DNA of 64,000 bases from Gonatopus flavifemur (lineage: Eukaryota > Arthropoda > Insecta > Hymenoptera > Dryinidae). Location of the stretch: NCBI GenBank assembly GCA_018340375.1, contig JAFFJZ010000002.1:12294001-12358000 (forward strand), read 5' to 3'. Position numbers and translations under genes: made by a program. Below the pieces are notes generated by a model that saw only the letters and a list, made by a program, of their open reading frames with translations, was not told where the DNA came from and did not search any database. Of this stretch, positions 55,601 through 63,218 are shown one piece after another; the stretch's first letter is position 1, and each line of letters opens with the position of its first letter.

Positions 55601-58351
55601 AAAAGAGGATTGCATTTGAAAGTATCCAACTGCCGTGCGTAGTTGGGTCCAGTATTCTTTTTCCTCAGTGTAAGCCAACATTTCACCATCATTGCAGCCG
55701 ACTTCTTCACTGCTCTAGAAAAACTAGCTGCAACTTCAACAGTAAAATGTAATTGTGGAACGTTATGCTGTCCAGGAATTCTTCACCTCTCATCAGAATA
55801 TTCTAAGAGAGTTTATTTTTCGCATATTATTAGAATATTCTCAGTGTATCCTGTTCTGCATAGATAGTGATTTCAAGTCATTTTAGTAATTTGATACTGA
55901 AATATGTCGAGTTTTTTCAACAAAAAATCTATACACCCACCCATGAGTTCACAGAAATTAATTGGACGAAATTTCAAACAGGATTTATTGATCCGCCATG
56001 GTAATCTGGTCAAGGATATAAATGATGTGAAATGTGCTGCCGGTAGTGACAATGGCAATTCCAATAAGCAGGTGAGTTTCAAAGAGAATTGTTTCAAGTT
56101 GTCCAAGTTGTAGAAAAAATTGAAATTTTATTATTACGTCAACATCTGGAGCTCCTGAGCACAGGCGCAACAACGGGGTATCCAAGGGTGCCAAAGCACG
56201 TCCTCAATTTGGGTGCCCGAGTGGAAAAAGTTTCATAATTATATATAAATTATATATAGAATATATTTTATTAAGTTTTTTAGTCACCGATAAATGGTTT
56301 GGGGACCCATTCATTTTGTTGGATTGTTGCGCTTCTGCTCCTGAGCCATCATTAAATTTCCAAATACTATAAAAAAGTAGAAAATCAAAACCGAAATTAC
56401 GGAAGATCAACATGTGTACGGGTTTAAATGCTCAAAGTCAAATCATGTGCACAAGCAGTCAGGGAAAAACTCCAGTTCTCCACTGAGCTTAAAATATTAT
56501 TGGACTATTTGATTCTTTTTCGCAGAATGATACATGAACACCCCAATGAAAACAATAAATCCAAATCATGTCAAAATTTCCGCCGCAGAGACCATTTTTT
56601 TCCAAATTCTTGAACTCAAAAGTGGGCCAGATGAAACCAGATTTTGGGGTATCATACAAAATAGCATCTCACTGGGCCCATTTTTTTTCTCAACAGTTTG
56701 TGAACATTTCTGCATGGTCATTTTGGCAGAAGTTTTGACATGATTTAGATTTATTGTCACCGTTGAGATTTCCCAAAACAAAGGAAAAGGAAAACGATTA
56801 CCTCATAGCACCATCCTGCATCCCTAACAGGGTTGCATCAAGGAGGGGAGCAAGGAGTGACCTGAACCTCCGCGAACCCCTTATTAGGGATCTGTATTGA
56901 TATAAACAGCTCTGTAGGGTATTTCCTTCTTTCGCTTGTTACCTTCAGGGGACCTAGAATGGTTTTGCAGCCATAGGACTCACAAATTCTCAACCACCAA
57001 TGAAATACAGACTTTCTCTGTTTCTTCTGCAATGAATGAATGAATTTTTTCAATGCAACGTGATTGAATTTAGACACTGATCTTGTACATTTGAAGAAAC
57101 TCATTCACCAAATCATGTTCTTGATTCTGGAAAACGCTGAAAGCATCCATGACACAGAGGGTCCCAGAAAACATTCCGAACTGTTTAAGGGATAATTTCT
57201 GAGTCAAGAACAAGACACTTTTCCATGTAGGAAAAAATTGTGAAATACTCACTTCCAGAATTCAGAGCTAACTTCAACCAATCAATTGAAAGCTGCTAAA
57301 GTCTACAAATGGATCATTGAATCAGCCGATGTATTTGTCATTTAAACGGTCACTTTATTTGGTTCTATAACTTGAAGAATATCTTGATTTCACCTCAGGA
57401 ATCACCGCCTGAGAGATATGTTTTCTGGAGCACCTTGTTCATCCCACCCCAAGTGTGTATTAACGGCGGGCCCAATCCAAGCCCAGGGTGGGCGCCCATG
57501 CTGCCTAACGTGGGGCCAACCCTGAGATGATAACATCGTTCTCAGCTTGGCTGCATTGCTTTGCCCGAAGATTGGTAACACCATGAGCCCAGCATGAATC
57601 CAGACTAGGCAATCAATACTCCCCCTTCCTTTTTGTTTTGAAATTGGAAAATTGCTTTGAATTCTACCCCAGTGGGCATGAATCTCAGCCCCACTTTGGC
57701 CCAGTCTTGGGCCTAGTGTTGATCCCTATCGTGCCTATATGAGCCCACGACTGGCCCCAAGTGGGACCAGAATTCATACACGCTGAGGATTGTACACACA
57801 TGCTCGGGATATAAATTCACCCCAATCTTGGCCTAACGCTGGTCCAAATTGAGACCAAGTTCAAATGTGCCCGCACCAAGATTCATTATTTCCATTTTCT
57901 ACCAACCATAATTGTACGGGAAAGCACAACAGGTCCAAGATTGAGCCAACATGGGCCCCATCGTCATCCCTCAATACTGGGTTAAAGAGGATGGACTGAG
58001 CCTGGGGCCCATTGTCATTATAGGCAATACACGCTTGGGACAGACTATTTGAACATTAATACCATATGAAAAAAAAATTCTTTTGATCAACTAAAACCAG
58101 ACCCATCATCAATTTTTTAATCCTTTGATTGATTCTTTCTTCTTCATTCTTCCTACTTTTCACAGATTCGAGATTTGACTCGTACAAAGATTTGCAGTCC
58201 ACCAAATGAAGAATCTTGGATTCATCCACTGAATGTTTTGAACGTCATTTTAGCGTCTCTGATACTTTGTATACTTATTAAATTTTTCTACGACTACTGG
58301 TATTTCAAAAATACTGGAAAGCTACCTTGGATTGTCACAAAAATGCCATAA
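40620..58351 (+). CDS. swi2: Protein singed wings 2 / halfway homologue (LRR membrane protein), 5' end missing
   Basis: Nine phase-consistent exons: 40,620-40,790; 40,947-41,109; 44,035-44,191; 44,404-44,552; 45,653-45,841; 50,930-51,088; 53,596-53,709; 55,982-56,071; 58,166-58,351 (TAA 58,349-58,351). They encode 458 residues. All junctions are GT-AG. In order: a Cys-rich N-terminal part (KCDCEYFQ...CHFIED..CLVC), leucine-rich repeats, a Cys-containing mid region (NPFKCLDDLEWIL, CHCELV, VDCSFRDL), more LRRs, an LRRCT-like cap (NPWKCDCLF...VKC), then one membrane span (LNVLNVILASLILCILIKFF) and a short tail ending KLPWIVTKMP. This layout and tail are why I call halfway/singed wings 2. In Drosophila that gene is needed for the ecdysone-driven late larval/prepupal response. 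The first exon here begins mid-codon after acceptor TTCATGTTACAG, so a signal-peptide exon lies upstream. The introns are swollen by transposons. Confidence 0.88.
41744..42180. mobile_element. CAGGGTGNC element (family C), copy 2
   Basis: TACAGGGTGTCGCAGAATTC at the left and GCGAATTCTGGGACACCCTG at the right are inverted. The right half (GCCGTTTTCCATCTTAGCG... GATTTGGATTTGAAAAAAG) aligns with 24,166-24,745. The left half is replaced by poly-T/poly-A low complexity (about 41,818-41,970). It lies in a swi2 intron. Confidence 0.65.
42236..42440. repeat. ~59-bp tandem repeat, 3-3.5 copies
   Basis: Units start at about 42,242, 42,300 and 42,359 with GAAGAAKCTGACCGTTAAAATC and continue CTTCATTAATTCTA..CGAGTAAAAT. 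A fourth partial unit follows near 42,400. It lies in a swi2 intron. Confidence 0.6.
42715..43345 (-). pseudogene. Mariner transposase remnant with internal deletion
   Basis: The 5' end is at about 43,345 with the terminal sequence ACGAGGGTGGATTGATAAGT. The frame from 43,252 encodes an N-terminal helix-turn-helix typical of mariner (GHPPDMIEKIHQIVL, REIAETCKMSYERVQNIL, then KWVPRLLT). After NISTANLALYKRNP it jumps to ITGQYYADLLQRL. That deletes the region with the first catalytic Asp. A frameshift follows, and the HHDN-type motif lies in another frame near 42,800. The 3' end is truncated about 42,715. It is non-functional, in the swi2 intron before exon 44,035. Confidence 0.75.
43358..43625. 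mobile_element. AGATCTAA-rich repeat element, copy 2
   Basis: Shares AGATCTAAATTTTGG, AAAATTGGAATCTTTGG (inverted relative to copy 1) and GATCTAATCTTTTTTTCTCG with 16,009-16,258. It abuts the 5' end of the mariner remnant. Confidence 0.55.
43626..44034. other. swi2 intron sequence, no feature
   Basis: AT-rich intron ending in the acceptor CGTATTTTTCACAG at 44,034. About 43,660-43,745 loosely resembles the ATATAATT...TTTTTCC module of the gcgcaacaa family. Confidence 0.4.
46001..46419. mobile_element. CCCGTACAGCACA fold-back element, copy 1
   Basis: CCCGTACAGCACAACCACCG at the left and its complement ending GGTTGTGCTGTACGGG bound 419 bp. The left terminus is present twice in tandem (46,001-46,027 and again from 46,028). 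The GC-rich arms (~170 bp) flank a ~75-bp loop containing CTTATTGGTGCATTTA and GAATTCACGGATTCAAG. It lies in a swi2 intron. Open frames in the arms are artefacts of the repeat. Confidence 0.8.
46420..46786. mobile_element. CCCGTACAGCACA fold-back element, copy 2 (chained)
   Basis: It begins directly where copy 1 ends but lacks the first ~26 bp (starts CCACCTAAGACTTCGG). Its loop is in the opposite orientation to copy 1 (AAACTTAAATTCGGGAATTC...GCACCAATAAG). It ends GGTTGTGCTGTACGGG. Confidence 0.75.
46880..47020 (+). pseudogene. hAT transposase C-terminal (dimerisation) fragment
   Basis: The plus frame reads PATEVSSERTLSSPPNIVTT then NRSRLLSLHVEELSSLHSDL, stop at 47,018-47,020. This matches the usual hAT C-terminal pattern P-T-S--SER-FS--G-I-T--R--L ...V--L-FL--N. 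It has an upstream in-frame stop near 46,877 and is only about 46 codons long. It lies just inside the left end, so most of the gene was lost by deletion. Confidence 0.7.
47053..47881. mobile_element. 829-bp fold-back element with CCCGCACAGCACA ends
   Basis: CCCGCACAGCACACCTCCGT at the left and its complement ending GGTGTGCTGTGCGGG. Each arm is ~340 bp and they are nearly identical, so the same open frame appears on both strands. The AT-rich loop is ~150 bp (about 47,395-47,545). Its termini are close to the CCCGTACAGCACA family, and the arm words TTTCTCCG, GGAGAAATAA and GGCGGACATTTCTC are shared. It lies inside the hAT remnant. Confidence 0.8.
48000..48391. mobile_element. CCCGTACAGCACA fold-back element, copy 3
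   Basis: Complete copy with both ends (CCCGTACAGCACAACC ... GGTTGTGCTGTACGGG). It is 392 bp and highly similar to copies 1 and 2, including the loop CTTATTGGTGCATTTACG. It is inserted within the hAT remnant. Confidence 0.8.
48560..48850. repeat. Degenerate ATTAATCGAT(C/T)AATCG tandem array
   Basis: Repeated CGATTAATCGATTAATCG-like units in about 290 bp inside the hAT remnant. Just before it (48,392-48,555) are repeated GAACATTC..CAAAATG words. Confidence 0.6.
49428..50351. mobile_element. 924-bp Tc1-like fold-back element with TA duplication
   Basis: TA-CAGTGGGTTGCCAAATTATT at the left and AATGATTTGGCAACCCACTG-TA at the right. The arms of ~390 bp are almost identical, so each encodes the same short peptide start (MNTQFQGQSLLFEHH) on opposite strands. 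The loop is ~140 bp. CAGTG ends and TA duplication indicate Tc1/mariner-type mobilisation. The flanks (ATATAATTATATA; TATAATTTTGAACATTTTTTTC) resemble the gcgcaacaa element interior, so it appears inserted in such a copy. Confidence 0.8.
50594..50757. mobile_element. MITE of AGCTAAA micro-palindromes
   Basis: CACGAAAAGAAATTTTCAGC and its complement ending AATTTCTTTCTTCCGTG. The interior has AATTTTAGCTATTATAGCT and TTTAGCTATTGGAGCTAAA dyads. 164 bp. Confidence 0.65.
51335..51577. mobile_element. Near-perfect palindromic CACTGAG MITE
   Basis: TA-CACTGAGAGAAATGATGATT at the left and AATCATCATTTCTCTCAGTG-TA at the right. Almost the whole 243 bp is self-complementary around 51,456, and TA duplicates flank it. 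High arm identity suggests recent origin. It lies in a swi2 intron. Confidence 0.85.
51578..51829. repeat. GGCCC-rich dispersed repeat
   Basis: Less AT-rich block with ACCCACRGCCCATRT occurring twice, plus GGCCCC and TTGGGGCC words. It belongs to the same loose class as 2,640, 18,660 and 57,447. It abuts the mariner target site. Confidence 0.45.
51832..53112 (+). mobile_element. Full-length mariner element, inactive
   Basis: 1,281 bp bounded by TA (51,830-51,831 and 53,113-53,114). Terminal inverted repeats are TTGGGTGTGTGAATATGAC and GTCATATTCACAAACCCAA. Length, TA target and encoded transposase identify the mariner superfamily. It lies in the swi2 intron between exons 51,088 and 53,596, same strand as the gene. 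Confidence 0.9.
52004..53035 (+). pseudogene. Mariner transposase pseudogene
   Basis: Starts MSVFVPSEHHLREVLLHYLV (N-terminal helix-turn-helix), with WIRRFQ, and TQAELAAAVNVERSSVTKRL for the second helix-turn-helix. The catalytic blocks follow: VTGDEKWIYY (first Asp), then ILQHDNAKPQTA (second Asp) and HPPYSPDIALSDYHLF (third Asp), the DD34D arrangement. At least four in-frame stops (52,427; 52,508; 52,793; 52,934 approx.) interrupt an otherwise unshifted frame, and it ends VVAADGAYFE. Length about 345 codons is normal for the family. Stops without frameshifts indicate slow decay by point mutation. Confidence 0.9.
53265..53310. mobile_element. 46-bp minimal palindrome with MITE ends
   Basis: Starts CACGGAAAAAATAATTTAGC, has a GCAGC centre, and ends TAAATTATTTCTCTGTG. 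It is the same outer sequence as the 223-bp element at 54,181-54,403 with the whole interior missing. Confidence 0.65.
54181..54403. mobile_element. Element D: CACGGAAAAAATAATTT micro-palindrome MITE inside C
   Basis: CTA-CACGGAAAAAATAATTTAG at the left and AAATTATTTTTTCCGTG-TA at the right. Arms contain CAGCAGCTAAGTAGCTAGCA and inverse. 223 bp. Confidence 0.8.
54770..54920. mobile_element. Element E: CCCTGG...CTAGGG insertion inside C
   Basis: CCCTGGTGAAAATTTCC and ...CCTATTTTCGCTAGGG are imperfect inverted ends. The empty copy at 24.7 kb reads GGAATATGC where this copy reads GAAT-[151 bp]-ATATG, consistent with a 2-bp AT duplication. Confidence 0.55.
54926..55378. mobile_element. Element F: CACTGAG MITE of GTAGTTGAGTC dyads inside C
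   Basis: CACTGAGAAAAAGGATCAGT and its complement ending ATTTTTTTCTCAGTG. The interior repeats GTAGTTRACTCAACTACG-type dyads at least four times. 453 bp. Related in sequence to element A, the outermost shell. Confidence 0.75.
56160..56337. mobile_element. Intact gcgcaacaa MITE (family B) with 8-bp duplication
   Basis: 178 bp between CACAGGCGCAACAA and TTGTTGCGCTTCTG, with CTCCTGAG duplicated at 56,152-56,159 and 56,338-56,345. It lies on the opposite strand to element B. It provides the uninterrupted reference that shows where element C entered B. hAT-like by duplication size. It lies in the last swi2 intron. Confidence 0.8.
56535..56775. mobile_element. Inverted-repeat element, imperfect
   Basis: AACAATAAATCCAAATCATG...AATTTCCGCC at the left is answered by TTTGACATGATTTAGATTTATTG at the right. 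Inner words AGTGGGCCAGATG / CTCACTGGGCCC pair near the centre. About 240 bp, non-coding. Confidence 0.5.
57155..57437. mobile_element. Degraded relative of the 25,511 element
   Basis: CAGAGGGTCCCAGAAAACATTCC at the left and ATGTTTTCTGGAGCACCTTG at the right are inverted. GGATAATTTCTGAGTCAAGA and CACCTCAGGAATCACC match the copy at 25,511-26,050. Confidence 0.45.
57447..58040. mobile_element. CCCAAGCGTGTATT family MITE, copy 2 with insertion
   Basis: CCCAAGTGTGTATTAACGGC at the left and AATACACGCTTGGGA at the right. The first ~150 bp and last ~170 bp align with 19,834-20,183 (ATGATAACATCGTT, CTTTGCCCGA, ACCATAATTGTACGGGA). About 240 bp in the middle (57,600-57,860) is extra and itself has CCAAGTGGGACC / TTCATACACGC words, suggesting a nested relative. 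It lies in the last swi2 intron. Confidence 0.6.
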
Positions 58352-58642
58352 TCTTTGATATTCCAAGAGAAAACTCAGTGTTTCTTTTTCCTGAAATTAA
58401 TAAGATTTTATAATCGATTCTCTGATTTTAATTATTTTATTCTTTGGACTTTTTTAATTGTTGATTAAACGCTGAGTTCAAATACAAAAATAGGTCGGAC
58501 TTGTTCACTCAATAACACATATTCTTTTGCCAACGATTATTTATTGAGAAAGAGATAACATGATGAAGATAATACATATTCTACTGCAAAATCAATGTAA
58601 CAAAACGGTTACCAGAATATAATTCACTCCCGATAATGAAGA

Positions 58643-58689
58643 AATAAATTGTTGTATTTCTGAGAAGATTATTCAAACCGTGTAATAAA
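58643..58689 (+). terminator. Candidate swi2 polyadenylation signals
   Basis: AATAAA occurs at 58,643-58,648 and 58,684-58,689, about 290-340 bp after the swi2 stop. The SMYD gene ends at 59,136 on the other strand, so the two genes converge within about 0.8 kb. Confidence 0.5.
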
Positions 58690-59135
58690 TGTCTCCAAAA
58701 TTGAAGAATTCAGTATTTAACCCTTTGAAACGTGTGGTTTGGATCGATGGTGCTTCAACACTTACACAAAATCAATCAACAAATTTGGACCAAGCGACGT
58801 AACTAACGCGTTTCTCGTTGTCATAGTTTCACATTTCCCTCAAAAAACCACGCATTCCGAGGCTTAATATTCGGGAATAGTAAATTATTCCATAATATAA
58901 AAAAAACGAGTGAATTACATAATTCAGGACTCGGGTAGCAATCTTTTCGATTGAAAATTGTTCCATCCAAGACTCTGCTCAGCCCAGACCGCTCCATAGA
59001 GCGGTGCAAATTTGCAAATTGGACCAGAACAGGGCCTTGAATGTGCCAATTTGGGTTTGAACTCAGGAAACTTATATTTGGAATAAATGTTTGAATGTTT
59101 TACACTCATCCATACGCAAAAAATATTTCAATTGT

Positions 59136-62100
59136 CTACAGGTTTGATAATTCGATTCTTATCAGTTTTGATAATTTCTCACCCGAACTGTTGGGTGGTT
59201 CGTACCTCAATAGTGATAATGCGCGTAACAAGAGGTCTTTTTTTCGTACTTTCTCGCAAGTGGCCAATTCTCGCAAGGTAATAGCTGTATACAAAGCTAA
59301 TCTAGTCCCATATGGATCTAATATCGTCACGACGCGTAATATACGTTCACAAAGTTCTTTCTTGGCTTGATCTGGTGGTAATAATTGTATCAAAGAATGA
59401 CCAATGGAAATGCAATACTGATGGCAAGGATGTAAAAGTTCCGTGAGCCTGTAAAAAACAAACAGCGAATAAGCATGTACTTCCCAAAGTTTTAACTAAA
59501 TATCTTCAAATCAAATGGATGTTAAATTTCAACAGGTTCACATCACGGTCTAGTAAATTATTTTCCTCACATCTGTGATTTCCAAATTCTTAATGTTTTT
59601 TGTAATTTCTGATTATTTGAAGAAAAAATGCTTAAATATTATACCTAGACAGAAGATCGGCAAACACTTCCCTCCTGGACACTTTCATGGCCTTGTCCAC
59701 TTCCTCTTCCAATCTGTCCATCAAATCTGCAACTTCTGTTGATGACAATACGTTTGTACATGCGTTACAAGACCATTCTGTTTCAAAATCCAAAGGATCG
59801 TTGGGTGAAATTAAACCTCTTCTGCACAAGCATTTCATAATTCCCAAGAAAGTGTACAATTCCGTAGGATCGGAACAACGACAACAGTGGCAAGAGAAGT
59901 ATTTAGTTGATAAGAGATGTCTTCGTCTGGCTGCGGTAGCCCATAAGGCATGAGTGTACATGGTACTCAAATGTTCACCCCTGAAAAATATTCATTTCAC
60001 TTTTGAATTGGTCGTTATATTTAATTCTTCAGTTCTCAAAATCGAGATAGCACAATGTGCCACTGGGACGTTTATGGTACGTTCAGAGAACGTCCCAGAG
60101 ACACATTTTGCTGTTGGGGAAAACATTCCAGGTTTTAAGATGGCTTTTGAAATCAAAATGATTTGTGAGCGTAGACTTCGAGTTCCGCTATGAGAATTTG
60201 AAGTGGATGAAATAGTTCGGTAGATCAAACGTAGAAGTGATGTAAGAGCGATCTAGAAGCAAAAGGAACATCTCCAGCTCACCTTTGATCCTGCAAATTC
60301 ATCACCCACTTCTGCATCGCTTTTACGTTGCATCCACCTCAAATCCAAGTAGCAGGGTTTTTAACCACTTATTCAAGTTAACAAGTTTTTCATCAGCAAA
60401 TAATTAGCGGTCATTTCATTTTCCCAAAACTACTTACTTCTTAATACATTGCACAGCCCTAACAGTTATACGAGGTCGTCCTTTGTCGTCGATCGTGAAA
60501 TTGTGTCGAGTATTTGCCATACAATTGTGTTCCAAAAGACAAGCCGTCTCGTAAATTGCTGCTGAACCTTCTGGTGGATTAGTTTCGAGTGCATTAACAT
60601 CTATCAGACCACATATTTTGGGGACAATATCTTTGTTATCAACATCATCGTTCAGCAAAGGTGAAATATGTTGACATATCTCCAACACTTCTTCGTAAGC
60701 TTCAGTTCCTGGACCACGGGATTCTTCGTGACTTTTTAATTTTTCCAGAGTTGTCCAACGTTTGGATTTAGTTCGCCACAATATATACATGCGAATGACT
60801 AAAAGAATATCGCACCTGAAAATTAAAAGAATGCAGTGATTCTGCACGGAGAAAAAAGAAATTCGCTGTGACAGGGAAACCTAATTTTGCTGGGTCCCCT
60901 TCGCTGAAGCAAACTTTCCGTTGACACAGCAATCTTGTTAGCTACGGCCGTGATTTTATGGAAAATTTTCACTTCTCCAGCGACTTTTCGGTATTATATA
61001 TAGAATAGCAAACAAATTTTGTTCGAGAAGAATAGCTAAAAATATCGCTGTCATAGCTGACAAAATTGCAACGAAGTGTTGAGGACATGCGTCCAATCTG
61101 ATATATGATGCCGATGTCGACCTATCCAGAATGATTTGTTCGATCTGTCCGGATCACTTGATATTGGATCGGACGCATATCCGGCCGCATCAGAACCGGA
61201 TATCCAGTGCATCCCTAATGAGAACCTACTAAAAACTAGTATTTCAGAAATTTCTCACAATTCCTCATAGAACGTATTTCCGGAAAATTTTGATTGGCAT
61301 TGATTGAACATTGACATTAGAAATAATGGGCAATTATATCAGAATTTCCTCATAGAAACTTATTGAACATTCGGATCCTATAAATTCCTCGTCGTTTCTC
61401 GTAGGAAGCACTTATGGAAAATTCCGATTGAAACCAATTGAGCATCGATAACAAAAAGTGATGAAAATTGTATGAGACATTTCTCACGCAAACCTATAGA
61501 ACATCTCTATCCTGGAAATACCCCATCATTTCTTGTAGGATGAACTTTCAGACAATTCCGATTGAAACCGATTAAACATTGACATGAAAAATACTGAGAA
61601 ATTCTATAAGACATTTCCGATAGGAATCGATTGAAGAAAAGTCTTACTCTGGGAATTTCTCATCATTTCTCGTATAACGGCTTGTGGGAAAATCCAATTA
61701 GAACCGATTGAACATTGACATAATTATTAAGGGAAAGTTATATCAGAATTTTCCCATAGAAACCTATTGAGCATTCTGATAATTTCTCATTGAAGCCTCT
61801 CTCAGGAATTTCTTATTGAAACCCATTGACCATTGATATGGAGAATTCTCCAAAATTATATGAGACATTCTTCATAAAAACCGATTGAGAAGTTTTACTC
61901 CAGAAATTTCTCATCATTTCTTATAGACTCTACTCCAGAAAATTCCTATTGGAACCAATCGACGGTTGGTACAGCCAAACAATGAAATTGAATGAGCATT
62001 TTCCTACAAATACTCATTCAACTCTTCACATTAAGAACTGTTCTATCATTTCTAATTTCACATTGTACGTATTTATTGAGAGATAACCGATTGGCTCTCA

Positions 62101-62851
62101 TTGGATACTGATTTCTGATTCATTCTCATTCTGTTTCAATGAGACGTTACAGACATTTTGATCTTTCTCATTTGTCTCGTTCAGTTTCATTCGATTTGAA
62201 TGAGACTCTATGAGATTCTATGAGATATTTTAAGCAGGAAAGAGCAACGATTGCACAGCAACTTTTGTTGTATGAGAATCTTCGTATGATATCTACTCGC
62301 ATCCAGATCAAGGATGCTCTTCAGTACAAATTTGAAATGATCATAAGTTGATTGAATAGAATTTGTGAATTCCATGTAGCTTCTGCTTTCATAAACTTCA
62401 TCTTGAAGACTATGACGTACCTGGGTATAATTCGGCAAGATTTTGTGAAAAGAGAACATTCCACGGCATGTCGACTTGTATCCTTAAGACCTCCACAATC
62501 CGGTCTACAAGCCGGCCAAAAACATTCCAAACATCTAATATCCTCGTTTGGGTCACATAATTTACCACATCCAACGCATACTCTGTTGCTCGAGTGAAGC
62601 GCCGGACCCCAAACCAAAGGAGATTCAGTTATAACGATATCATCTGGTTCTAGATCTCTTCTCGCGATTAAGTGTCTTCCCAACTGAATATTCTCTCGCA
62701 CTTCCCATGCCTGGCAACTAGCTTTATGTCGTCGCCAATCGGCACGTTGATGCTCTTTACTGCAGTAAAACATGTATTTGCAACCACCGCATTTGAGTGA
62801 AGCATTTTCATTACAAACTGAACACACATTAGGCTGGGCTTTTGAATCCAT
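59136..62851 (-). CDS. SMYD-type MYND/SET protein (SmydA/msta-like)
   Basis: Four minus-strand exons: 62,851-62,421; 60,815-60,438; 59,980-59,645; 59,448-59,136. All are GT-AG with matching phases and give 485 residues. The start is MDSKAQPNVCSVC; a TTTTCACAG acceptor at 62,885 implies a leader intron. MYND zinc finger at residues 10-46 (C10, C13, C21, C24, C30, H34, H42, C46). A split SET domain follows: GRHLIARRDL near 58, EHNCMANT at about 239-246 (usual motif NHSCxPN), GEHLSTMY at about 271-278 with the SET tyrosine, then post-SET cysteines FSCHCCRC (298-305). A C-terminal helical region ends in LRYEPPNSSGEKLSKL. SMYD proteins are lysine methyltransferases, but arthropod-specific SmydA members have altered SET motifs and largely unknown substrates. 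No signal peptide. Intron 1 contains a tandem repeat and a MITE remnant. Confidence 0.92.
60844..61078. mobile_element. CACGGAGAAAAA micro-palindrome MITE, right end lost
   Basis: CACGGAGAAAAAAGAAATTC at the left. The interior follows the copy at 35,092-35,461 (ATTCGCTGTGACAG, CAATCTTGTTAGCTACGGC, TATTATATATAGAATAGC, ATCGCTGTCATAGC). The right terminus is absent. It lies in intron 1 of the SMYD gene, right next to the exon at 60,815. Confidence 0.65.
61221..61985. repeat. ~134-bp degenerate tandem repeat, about 6 units
   Basis: The marker ATTGAACATTGACAT (variants) recurs at about 61,303, 61,437, 61,571, 61,707, 61,825 and 61,957, spacing 118-136 bp. Each unit also has TCATCATTTCTCGTA and CATAGAAACCTATTGA-like parts. 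It lies wholly within intron 1 of the SMYD gene. Confidence 0.75.
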
Positions 62852-62964
62852 GTTGCGATATGCCGTGTTCTGTCCGAAAAAAATCTGTGAAAACACAAAA
62901 TATATCCTGATTTGTAGAAGCACATATATCATCGATGTAAAAAATATACAAATTTTGTTGAGGG

Positions 62965-63218
62965 ATCCTCAAAGGTCAAAATACGGGCGTAAACTAGGAG
63001 GAATAATAAATCCACCCAGTTACACAAGACGAGAAAAATCTTTGTCCTGGCTCGAAGAAAATGTACTGGAAAAAAGACATAGTGGGATTTCGGCAAAGTT
63101 TGAAAGCCAATTGACAGAGTGGTTTTGGAGTCCTAAATATGAAAACCTTGTCAAATTCTTTGCATTTGCTCAATTTTTGAATTTTTTATGGGAAGTTATA
63201 AAAATACAGATAATTTAA
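62965..63218 (+). other. Open frame, coding-like but unassigned
   Basis: Plus-strand frame containing RSKYGRKLGGIINPPSYTRR, then SLSWLEENVLEKRH and LTEWFWSPKYENLVKFFAFA, stop at about 63,216. The composition looks protein-like, but there is no Met in the non-overlapping part. An upstream exon would have to lie within the SMYD gene. It could be the end of an unrecognised gene or a transposon relic. No family recognised. Confidence 0.25.

Larger units (their letters stand above)
53868..55670. mobile_element. Element A: outermost CACTGAG MITE of a nested set
   Basis: TA-CATTGAGAAAAAAGATAGTG at the left, ...CAGTATTCTTTTTCCTCAGTG-TA at the right. Only 53,868-53,901 and 55,493-55,670 belong to A; element B splits it. 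Interior words ACTCAACTACG and GTATCCAACTGCCGTGCG are inverted repeats. Without the insertion A would be about 212 bp. It lies in the swi2 intron before exon 55,982. Confidence 0.75.
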
